Assembly (NCBI GenBank): GCA_002322035.1
Contig: DCNF01000091.1
Coordinates: 18,038 to 30,750 of the forward strand
Direction: 5' to 3'
Length of the DNA stretch: 12,713 nucleotides
From: Geobacter sp. UBA1603
Lineage (GTDB): Bacteria > Desulfobacterota > Desulfuromonadia > Geobacterales > Pseudopelobacteraceae
Shown: one piece after another, positions 7,377-12,713 of the stretch
How positions within the stretch are numbered: position 1 is the stretch's first letter
Layout of the letters: every line of letters begins with the position of its first letter
The notes under the pieces: generated by a model
The model's database searches: none
The model's input: only the letters and a program-made list of their open reading frames with translations
What the model was told of the DNA's origin: nothing
Position numbers and translations under genes: made by a program

Positions 7377-8198
7377 TTACTTTCCCCAATCCCTCGAATA
7401 TCTGAAGTCCCGATCGATCGTCCGGTTCGACACCTTGGCGATCACCGGCAGCCTCCGCTTGAAGTGGGAGTTCTGCACCTTCCTGTAAATGTCGTCGATG
7501 AAGGCCGCCTCGAATCCTTCCTTCAGTAACTCTTCTCGTGTCATCCGCAGGTCCACCATGCGGTAGAGCAGTTCGTCCACCTGGCGGTAGGAGAAGCCGA
7601 GCTCCTCCTCGTCGGTCTGGCCGGCCCAGAGGTCGGCGGATGGTTTCTTCTCGATCACCTCCCTGGGCACCCCCATGGCTTCGGAAAGCTGCCAGATCTG
7701 GGTCTTGTACAGGTCGCCGATGGGGTTTAAGGCGCTTGCCATGTCTCCGTAGAGGGTGCCGTAGCCCAGGAGCAACTCGGTCTTGTTGCTGGTGCCGAGC
7801 ACCAGGGCCCGAAGAAGAGCCGAGTGGTCGAAGAGGATCGTCATCCGCTCCCGGGCCATCTTGTTGCCGCGCCGCATATTGTCGGCTTCGGGGATCATGT
7901 CGAAATAGGCATCCACCATGGGAGTGATCGGCACGACGCTGAAGTTGACGCCGCAGGCCTGGGCAACGATACGGGCGTGAGCCTCACTCTCCGGGTTGCT
8001 GCTCCTGTAGGGCATGCAGATGGCGTGGACGTTTTCCGGCCCCAGCGCCTCGGCGGCGATGAAGACCACCAGGGCCGAGTCGATGCCGCCGGAGAGGCCG
8101 AGCACCGCTTTGGAGACACCCACCTTGTGGACTTCATCTCTGACGAAGCCGACCAGGATTCTGCGCAGGAGGCCGGTATTGGCGGCAAGACCGTTCAT
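7377..8198 (-). CDS. nadE: NAD+ synthetase (synthetase domain only)
   Basis: NadE adenylates nicotinic acid adenine dinucleotide and amidates it to NAD+, the last step of NAD biosynthesis. The 273-residue protein has the ATP-pyrophosphatase loop SGGIDS (36-41), the [14 protein letters not shown] segment, and the C-terminal [17 protein letters not shown] substrate loop. It lacks the fused N-terminal amidase of glutamine-dependent NadE. Instead a separate nitrilase-family gene lies directly upstream, with the junction TGATG sharing one base between that gene's stop and this ATG. I infer that the two form a split glutamine-dependent enzyme; the protein might alternatively use free ammonia. AGGGGG lies just before the start. 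yciH follows after two bases. Confidence 0.96.
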   Translation of the reverse strand: MNGLAANTGLLRRILVGFVRDEVHKVGVSKAVLGLSGGIDSALVVFIAAEALGPENVHAICMPYRSSNPESEAHARIVAQACGVNFSVVPITPMVDAYFDMIPEADNMRRGNKMARERMTILFDHSALLRALVLGTSNKTELLLGYGTLYGDMASALNPIGDLYKTQIWQLSEAMGVPREVIEKKPSADLWAGQTDEEELGFSYRQVDELLYRMVDLRMTREELLKEGFEAAFIDDIYRKVQNSHFKRRLPVIAKVSNRTIDRDFRYSRDWGK

Positions 8199-9046
8199 CA
8201 GAGCCCCCTTTCCCGTTCGATGCGCCGCAGCTCCCGCATGGTGACGAAGAGGTTCTCGTCCCGCAGCATAGGGGAGAAAATACGCTCTCGGCGGAGAGAA
8301 CCTTCATCGATCGCTGCCGTTACGGAATCTTCTTCCAAAATTTTCCCCCGGACCGCCGATCTGCCGGAAGGTGCGATGTATTCGGAACCGCCCCAGAAGC
8401 TGACGCCGTCCTCGTATCCTGCACGGTTGCAGTAGAGCACCCGGCAGTTGAGGAACATGGCGGTAGTGGAGGTGAGTTTCTGCCAGGCAGCGGCTGATCC
8501 GAGCTCTTCTCCTTCAACACCCCGGCCGGGACTGCTGGAGAGGCAGATCAGGGTAGCGGCGCCGTCCATGGCCAGGATGTAGGAGCTGGAGAGGTGCCAC
8601 ATGTCTTCGCAGATCAAGAGCCCCATGCGGCCGAATGCGGTATCGAAGGCGCGGAACCGCTCGCCCCGGGCCAGGTAGCGCTGCTCGTCGAAGAGGCCGT
8701 AGGTGGGGAGGTAGACCTTACGGTGCACATGACTGATCTTTCCGTCCTCAAGGTAGAGGGCGGTATTGTAGAAACAGTAGTCGTCAGTCACTTCAACCAG
8801 GCCGACGGCGATAGAGATGTCGCGGGACAGTTCCGCCAGACGCGTCACCTGGGGTGAGTCGAGCCTTAAAGCCACTTCAGGCACCAGGTCCTTCAAGAAA
8901 TAGCCAGTGACGGCCAGCTCCGGGAAAACTATCAGGCCGGCTTTCTGGGCAACTGCCTGCCGAATGCGCTCCTCGATGAGCGCAAGGTTGTCAGCGACGC
9001 AGCCGAGCTTCGGTTTGATCTGGGCCAGGACGGCAGTAAAATCCAT
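8198..9046 (-). CDS. Nitrilase-superfamily amidohydrolase, probable glutaminase partner of NadE
   Basis: This 282-residue carbon-nitrogen hydrolase has the complete nitrilase catalytic triad: Glu43 in FPELAVTGY, Lys110 in [10 protein letters not shown] and Cys146 in LLICEDMWH. The sequence around the triad ([22 protein letters not shown]) resembles the amidase domain of glutamine-dependent NAD synthetases more than nitrilases or beta-alanine synthases, and the next gene is nadE, joined by a one-base stop/start overlap. The likely job is to release ammonia from glutamine for NadE. The ATG at 9046 was chosen because GGAG lies six bases upstream. A GTG at 9058 touching the yjbQ stop is a less likely start, because its ribosome site would be too close. 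Substrate assignment is inference. Confidence 0.88.
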   Translation of the reverse strand: MDFTAVLAQIKPKLGCVADNLALIEERIRQAVAQKAGLIVFPELAVTGYFLKDLVPEVALRLDSPQVTRLAELSRDISIAVGLVEVTDDYCFYNTALYLEDGKISHVHRKVYLPTYGLFDEQRYLARGERFRAFDTAFGRMGLLICEDMWHLSSSYILAMDGAATLICLSSSPGRGVEGEELGSAAAWQKLTSTTAMFLNCRVLYCNRAGYEDGVSFWGGSEYIAPSGRSAVRGKILEEDSVTAAIDEGSLRRERIFSPMLRDENLFVTMRELRRIERERGL

Positions 9047-9057
9047 AGTTTTCTCCA

Positions 9058-9474
9058 CTACTCCCCGATTATCTTGACGAGTACCCGCTTTTTACGCTTG
9101 CCGTCGAATTCCCCGTAAAATACCTGTTCCCATGGCCCCAGGTCAAGCTTTCCCGCTGTGACCGCCACCACAACCTCGCGCCCCATGATGGTTCGTTTCA
9201 AGTGGGCATCGGCATTATCTTCATAGCCGTTATGCCTGTAGCGGGAGTAGGGCTTCTCCGGCGCCAACCCTTCCAGCCAGGTTTCAAAGTCCTGATGCAG
9301 CCCTGATTCGTCATCGTTGATGAAGACGCTGGCGGTGATATGCATGGCATTGCAGAGCAACAGTCCTTCGCGGATACCGCTTTCGTCGAGACAGGCCTGG
9401 ATATGGGAGGTGATGTTAATCAGCTCGCGCCGCTGGCGGGTTTCGAACCAGAGTTCCGTGCGGTATGTTTTCAT
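9058..9474 (-). CDS. yjbQ: YjbQ family (UPF0047) protein
   Basis: This 138-residue protein is a member of the widespread UPF0047/YjbQ family, small homotrimeric proteins for which weak thiamine-phosphate synthase activity has been described in some members; the true role is uncertain. Family marks are [16 protein letters not shown] (about 41-56), the metal-binding-like [19 protein letters not shown] (about 79-97) and the C-terminal [20 protein letters not shown] with the basic end [10 protein letters not shown]. Where most relatives have CxHTSA this one has MHITAS. ATG at 9474 has GAGGA at proper spacing. It sits 30 bases after yraN and immediately before the amidase gene, all in one direction. 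Confidence 0.92.
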   Translation of the reverse strand: MKTYRTELWFETRQRRELINITSHIQACLDESGIREGLLLCNAMHITASVFINDDESGLHQDFETWLEGLAPEKPYSRYRHNGYEDNADAHLKRTIMGREVVVAVTAGKLDLGPWEQVFYGEFDGKRKKRVLVKIIGE

Positions 9475-9504
9475 GGTGATGTCCTCGTGAGTGACAGAGT
9501 AAAA

Positions 9505-9897
9505 TCAGTAGGCCAGTTCAAACGCGTTGACGATATGCTCCACCCTATGGTTGCCCCCATTGTCCAGCAGAATTGCGATCACGTCAAAGCGAGCGTTCTG
9601 GTCGTGCTGCTTATGCTTGGCAATCCAGGTGAGGGCCGCTTTGGAGATCTGGCGCTGCTTAAACGGCGTCACCGCCAACTGCGGCACCCCATAGGTCAGG
9701 TCACGACGGGCTTTTACCTCAACAAACACGAGGCATTTTTCGGATGGTTCGCGAGCAATGATATCCACCTCGCCCCCACGACAGCGGAAATTACGCTCCA
9801 AAATGCTATAACCGCGAACAGCAAGAAATGCTGCGGCAATTTCTTCACCCTTGTCACCGGTCTGCTTACGAGTATTCTTTGCTTGTGAGGCTGTCAT
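9505..9897 (-). CDS. yraN: YraN family (UPF0102) putative endonuclease-like protein
   Basis: This 130-residue UPF0102 protein has the fold of Holliday-junction resolvase-like nucleases. Visible motifs are the GDKGEE helix (14-19), RGGEVDII (40-47) and VFVEVKAR (57-64), together the acidic/ExK active-site pattern of PD-(D/E)XK nucleases, so the catalytic residues appear intact. The biological role is not established. The ATG at 9897 is preceded by GGGGGAGG, rather close to the start. It is the first gene of the minus-strand operon. In many bacteria yraN follows rnhB or lies near rplS; here no such gene precedes it and a divergent sensor gene is found instead. Confidence 0.93.
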   Translation of the reverse strand: MTASQAKNTRKQTGDKGEEIAAAFLAVRGYSILERNFRCRGGEVDIIAREPSEKCLVFVEVKARRDLTYGVPQLAVTPFKQRQISKAALTWIAKHKQHDQNARFDVIAILLDNGGNHRVEHIVNAFELAY

Positions 9898-9943
9898 CGC
9901 CTCCCCCTCATCACGACTGCAAGAACAGAAAGTAGATTCCGCA

Positions 9944-9978
9944 TAAATAAAAAGCCCCTGATCTATGCAGAGGCTTTT
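9944..9978 (-). terminator. Terminator-like hairpin in the yraN leader (possible attenuator)
   Basis: On the minus strand AAAAGCC (9978-9972) and CTG pair with CAG and GGCTTTT (9956-9950) across one mismatch, with a seven-base loop, followed by TATTTAT. The stem plus T-rich tail is a good intrinsic terminator directed toward yraN, 50 bases before its start. It could end a transcript entering from the right, attenuate the yraN operon, or be a remnant of a lost gene. The A-rich and T-rich sides make it partly bidirectional. Confidence 0.6.
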
Positions 9979-10003
9979 ATCTATAACAGCCCACGTAACG
10001 CAC

Positions 10004-10032
10004 GTTATACCACATATACCACATATCAGAAT
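10004..10032 (-). promoter_or_regulatory. Possible extended -10 promoter for the yraN operon
   Basis: On the minus strand TGGTATAAC (10012-10004) is an extended -10 element with five of six hexamer matches. The -35 region (ATTCTG/TTCTGA) is poor, as is common for extended -10 promoters. Transcription would begin near 9997, placing the terminator-like hairpin inside the leader of yraN. Confidence 0.35.
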
Positions 10033-10253
10033 TCATTCACTCTATGGCACAACATATAATACGCTTCAAGAAAATTTTTAAAGGCTGAAATCAGTCTTTA
10101 CTCAATTTGTCACCGTCTTTCCAATTGTCCATTTCATGGAAACTCACCCACTGCCACCTCAAGATGGGTACGAAAGGTCTTACTGGGAAAACAGTCAGCT
10201 GGCCGGCAAAAAATATCGTGGTTTTATGGTTAGTTTAAAAAAATGTGGTATAA
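10005..10253. repeat. 11-base perfect inverted repeat enclosing 227 bases; MITE-like candidate
   Basis: TTATACCACAT at 10005-10015 is the exact reverse complement of ATGTGGTATAA at 10243-10253. If the ends are read as TACCACAT...ATGTGGTA, each is flanked by TA, as expected for target duplication of IS630/Tc1-mariner-type elements. The interior has no transposase gene. The left end also carries a second copy of the motif in tandem. The alternative is that two divergent promoters share the same extended -10 sequence by chance or by common regulation. Confidence 0.35.
10007..10026. repeat. Tandem 9-base repeat, ATACCACAT x 2.2
   Basis: ATACCACAT occurs at 10007-10015 and again at 10016-10024, followed by AT. 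It overlaps the left arm of the inverted repeat and the possible yraN promoter, so it could also be a protein-binding site. Confidence 0.6.
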
Positions 10254-10254
10254 T
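10227..10254 (+). promoter_or_regulatory. Extended -10 promoter of the sensor gene
   Basis: The plus strand has TGGTATAAT, with perfect TATAAT at 10249-10254 and the extended TG at 10246-10247. A weak -35 (TGGTTA, 10227-10232) lies 16 bases upstream. Transcription would start near 10261, leaving a leader of about 23 bases with AAGGTG before the ATG at 10284. Confidence 0.65.
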
Positions 10255-10283
10255 TGCCGCCAATGATAATTAAGGTGCTATCA

Positions 10284-12713
10284 ATGAAGACACCGTCACA
10301 AACATCCATTGCAACCAAATCAATACGCACTGCAAGCCGGTTGGTTTCTCTGGTTTTTTGTGCACTTGCCCTTTTGGTACCCCTGGCCTCACTTGAAGTC
10401 GGTGCCCATTTTATTAAGCCGGATGAACGTCACTCTGGCAATGGAATTGAAGGGCCGATTCAACTCACGGCTCAAGAGCAGGCATGGCTTGATCGCAAAC
10501 TTACGGTGCGGGCCCGGGTTGCTCATTCGCCACCGTACCAGATGACAGAACCGGCGCTCCAGGGCATTTCAGTAGATTACTTGAAAAAAATCGGAGAGCG
10601 TTTTGGTATTAATATTGTTTTTTCAAATTCGCCCGCGCTGATCTGGAGTGATGCCTTAAAAGATCTGGAAGGTGAGCGCCGCTGGTTTGACATCATAATT
10701 GTTATGAAGAGGACCCCTGAACGCGAGAAGCGGATTGCCTTTACCAGTGATTATGTATCATCCCCGTGGGTCGTGATCAATCGAATTGACTCTGATTTCA
10801 TCTCACGCATGCAGGATTTGAACGGAAAGAAAGTTGCTGTTGAAAAAAGCTTTGTTGTCAAAGAGCTGCTTGAAAAAGAGTACCCACTGATCAAGATTTC
10901 TCAGGTAGCAACATCACTCGAAGCACTCCAATCCATCGCCAGCGGGGTTAATGATGCCTACATCGCAAACCTGGCCATTGCCTCCTATTTAATCAGAGAC
11001 CAGGGGTTAAACAACCTGAAAGTTGCTGCTCCAACCCCGTTCGGGAATCATGACCAAGCCATGGGTGTACGCAAGGATTGGCCTGAATTGGCAAGCATTA
11101 TCAACAAAGGTCTGGCATCCATGTCTGATGCCGAGCACAGTGAGATTTTAAACCGATGGCTTACGATCCGCTATGAACACGGCATAGACAAAAATAAAGC
11201 ACTGGGTTGGTTTGCTGGGATTTCAGGCGTGTTTATTCTGGTTGTTGCGACCATTCTTACCTGGAACAGACAACTCCGCAATGAAAAGAGCAAACAAGAA
11301 CGACTTCTATCAATGCTTGAGGCAGTAACCAATGAGCTCTATGTCTTTGACGTTGAGACCCTAAAGTTTATTTATGTAAACAATAGCACTCTTAAAAACG
11401 TCGGTTACTCAATCGAACAGATGCTACAAATGACTCCATTGGACCTGAAACCTGAATGTGATGAGCAGGCCTTCAGAACCATGCTTGCACCGCTGATTTC
11501 CGGTGAAACCACACTGCTTCAATTTGAGACAGTTCAGCAGCGTGCTGATGGCAGTAGTTACCCCGTTGATGTGTCTATCCAACTGGTTGAGGCTCGTAGT
11601 AGTAGTAGTAGTAGTAGGCACTTCCTGGCCGTTGTTCATGATGTTACGTTACGCAACAAGGCTCGGCGGGAGCATGAACAAGATATCGAGCGTCTGAAAC
11701 TGATGCAGGAGGTCAACCAGTTCCGCGCCAATTCTGTTCAGGAGCTGCTTGATTTTGCTCTGGAGCGGGTCATCGCACTTACCGAAAGCCGTATCGGCTA
11801 TATCTACCACTACGACGAAGATGAGCGGAAGTTTGTGCTCAACACCTGGTCAAATGATGTTATGGCCAGCTGTAGTGTTGTCGAGCCTCAATCGGTCTAC
11901 GAACTGGACAAGACCGGCATCTGGGGTGAAGTGGTTCGACAGCGCCAGCCGATTATGCTCAATGATTTCGCGGCGCCTCATCCATTAAAAAAGGGATACC
12001 CCGAGGGTCATGTCCACTTGAGCCGCTTTCTGAGCATTCCGGTTTTTGACAATGACACTATTGTTGCCGTCGTCGGTGTCGGTAATAAGGATGAACCATA
12101 TGACCAGGTCGACATGCTTCAGTTGACGCTAATGATGGAGGGAGTCTGGAAAGTTTGTACCAAGCTTGAGATGGAAACGGAACTCGCTCATGCCGCGGAT
12201 GAATGGCAAAAAACTTTCGATGCCATTAGCGATAGCATCTCGCTCATCGACTCTGACCAGAACATTGTGCGGTGCAATGTTGCCACCAGCAGAATGCTTG
12301 GGCTCAATTACAGCGACATCATCAATCAGCCCTGCTGGAGACTTTTCCATGGGACCGACACCCCTCCTCCCGAATGTCCGATGGTTCGGTCCCGGCAGAC
12401 TCTTCAAATGGAGACTTCGACAGTCCAACGTGGAGACCGCTGGCTTGAAGTGACTGTTAATCCTCTTTTCTCCAATGGGGGGGAAATGGTCGGAGCGGTG
12501 CATATCGTGCGGGATGTGACTCAAGTACACCAGCTTATTCGATCTATTACGGAGGTCAACGAGCAGTTTGCACTATTTATGAAGCATTCGCCGATTTATT
12601 CTTATATCAAGCAGATTACTGATCGCGAAAGTATTGTGTTGCAGGCCAGCGACAACTTCCGTGATATGATTGGCATCAGTGCCGATCATATGATTGGCAG
12701 GGCGATGCACCCA
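10284..12713 (+). CDS. Large membrane sensor: periplasmic solute-binding domain, TM, PAS, GAF, PAS, PAS (C-terminus outside window)
   Basis: The frame is open from the ATG at 10284 to the window end, 810 codons with no stop. Residues 19-37 form a hydrophobic signal/anchor segment. Residues about 60-296 resemble the bacterial family-3 solute-binding fold (LTAQEQAWL start, MKRTPEREKRIAFTSDY, GKKVAVEKSFV, late AMGVRKDWPEL), as in BvgS-type sensors of small molecules. A transmembrane helix lies at about 305-326. Then come a PAS domain (about 340-456, with six serines at 439-444), a GAF domain (about 478-632, SRFLSIPVFD...AVVGVGNK), a second PAS (641-747, with Cys684 and Cys698) and the start of a third (from about 762). 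Output is unknown; a histidine kinase, hybrid kinase or diguanylate cyclase is usual for this layout. AAGGTG precedes the ATG. An in-frame ATG at 10263 would be almost leaderless and is less likely. Confidence 0.85.
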   Translation, partial: MKTPSQTSIATKSIRTASRLVSLVFCALALLVPLASLEVGAHFIKPDERHSGNGIEGPIQLTAQEQAWLDRKLTVRARVAHSPPYQMTEPALQGISVDYLKKIGERFGINIVFSNSPALIWSDALKDLEGERRWFDIIIVMKRTPEREKRIAFTSDYVSSPWVVINRIDSDFISRMQDLNGKKVAVEKSFVVKELLEKEYPLIKISQVATSLEALQSIASGVNDAYIANLAIASYLIRDQGLNNLKVAAPTPFGNHDQAMGVRKDWPELASIINKGLASMSDAEHSEILNRWLTIRYEHGIDKNKALGWFAGISGVFILVVATILTWNRQLRNEKSKQERLLSMLEAVTNELYVFDVETLKFIYVNNSTLKNVGYSIEQMLQMTPLDLKPECDEQAFRTMLAPLISGETTLLQFETVQQRADGSSYPVDVSIQLVEARSSSSSSRHFLAVVHDVTLRNKARREHEQDIERLKLMQEVNQFRANSVQELLDFALERVIALTESRIGYIYHYDEDERKFVLNTWSNDVMASCSVVEPQSVYELDKTGIWGEVVRQRQPIMLNDFAAPHPLKKGYPEGHVHLSRFLSIPVFDNDTIVAVVGVGNKDEPYDQVDMLQLTLMMEGVWKVCTKLEMETELAHAADEWQKTFDAISDSISLIDSDQNIVRCNVATSRMLGLNYSDIINQPCWRLFHGTDTPPPECPMVRSRQTLQMETSTVQRGDRWLEVTVNPLFSNGGEMVGAVHIVRDVTQVHQLIRSITEVNEQFALFMKHSPIYSYIKQITDRESIVLQASDNFRDMIGISADHMIGRAMHP
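11596..11617 (+). repeat. AGT trinucleotide microsatellite encoding six serines
   Basis: Six perfect AGT codons at 11598-11615, with matching partial units on both sides, encode Ser439-444 in the first PAS domain of the sensor. The run sits in the loop between the strands SIQLVEA and HFLAVVHDVT. Because the unit is three bases, changes in copy number would lengthen or shorten the loop without a frameshift. Confidence 0.9.

Larger units (their letters stand above)
9898..10283. other. 386-base divergent intergenic region
   Basis: No convincing gene is present. It contains, in plus-strand order, a terminator-like hairpin (9950-9978), a 9-base tandem repeat (10007-10026), an 11-base inverted repeat (10005-10015 with 10243-10253), a lone TATAAT (10055-10060), and the promoter and ribosome site of the sensor gene. 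Short open frames exist on both strands (for example 10136-10273 on plus, and 10091-10234 on minus with no start codon) but none has a ribosome site. The base composition is AT-richer than the flanking genes. Confidence 0.7.

Noticed and set aside
7824..8435. Plus-strand 203-codon frame opposite nadE and the amidase
   Set aside because: It is antisense to two well-supported genes and has no recognisable motif.
10055..10060. TATAAT on the plus strand as an additional promoter
   Set aside because: No matching -35 or extended -10 and no gene within reach other than the already promoted sensor.
10136..10273. Plus-strand 45-codon frame just before the sensor gene as a leader peptide
   Set aside because: No ribosome site precedes its ATG, and the best promoter for the sensor lies inside it, so the main transcript would not contain its start.
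10263..10283. In-frame ATG seven codons upstream as the sensor start
   Set aside because: It would lie about two bases from the predicted transcription start and lacks a ribosome site; the ATG at 10284 has AAGGTG at good spacing.
1..12713. CRISPR array, toxin-antitoxin pair, phage or complete insertion sequence
   Set aside because: No regularly spaced repeats, no transposase or integrase motif, and no unexplained pair of small genes were seen on either strand.

Overview
The window looks like a piece of chromosome from a Gram-negative anaerobe of the Desulfuromonadia/Geobacter-Pelobacter type. This is an inference, based on the mix of TCA-cycle sucCD, the tig-clpP-clpX-hup block, a YciH/SUI1 protein, a YjbQ protein, a two-gene glutamine-dependent NAD synthetase, and a very large periplasmic-binding/PAS/GAF sensor of the kind abundant in that group. 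No ribosomal marker is present to prove it. Everything from 1 to about 9.9 kb is on the minus strand and is core metabolism or proteostasis. Only the last 2.4 kb runs on the plus strand.

Reading the minus strand in the direction of transcription (right to left): (i) an operon yraN - yjbQ - nitrilase-type amidase - nadE - yciH (9897 to 7021) with 1- to 2-base junctions between the last three genes; the amidase and nadE together look like a split glutamine-dependent NAD synthetase. (ii) tRNA-Leu(UAG) with its own promoter, followed without an obvious terminator by tig - clpP - clpX (6907 to 3518), the chaperone and protease that handle new and damaged proteins; clpP and clpX overlap by four bases and clpX starts with GTG. 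(iii) hup (HU DNA-binding protein), then tRNA-Asp(GUC) and tRNA-Val(UAC), apparently one transcript from a TTGACA promoter, ending at a strong intrinsic terminator at about 2791-2829. The lon gene that often sits between clpX and hup in other bacteria is absent. (iv) A sugar-phosphate nucleotidyltransferase of unknown substrate (2740 to 1748). (v) sucC and the first third of sucD, the two subunits of succinyl-CoA ligase, with a promoter before sucC.

The 386-base gap at 9898-10283 separates the core block from the plus-strand sensor gene and is the most unusual non-coding stretch. It holds a terminator-like hairpin facing yraN, a 9-base tandem repeat, and an 11-base perfect inverted repeat whose two copies lie 227 bases apart. 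Each copy reads outward as an extended -10 promoter element, one toward yraN and one toward the sensor. This may be a small non-autonomous insertion (MITE-like) or simply a pair of similar divergent promoters.

The sensor gene (10284 to beyond the window end, 810 codons visible, no stop) encodes a signal/anchor segment, a periplasmic solute-binding domain, a transmembrane helix, PAS, GAF, PAS and the start of another PAS domain. The output domain lies outside the window. Its first PAS domain contains a run of six serines encoded by a perfect AGT microsatellite.

No CRISPR array, complete insertion sequence, phage gene or clearly new multi-gene system was found. The most promising leads are the inverted-repeat element, the hairpin in the yraN leader, the serine microsatellite and the split NAD synthetase.
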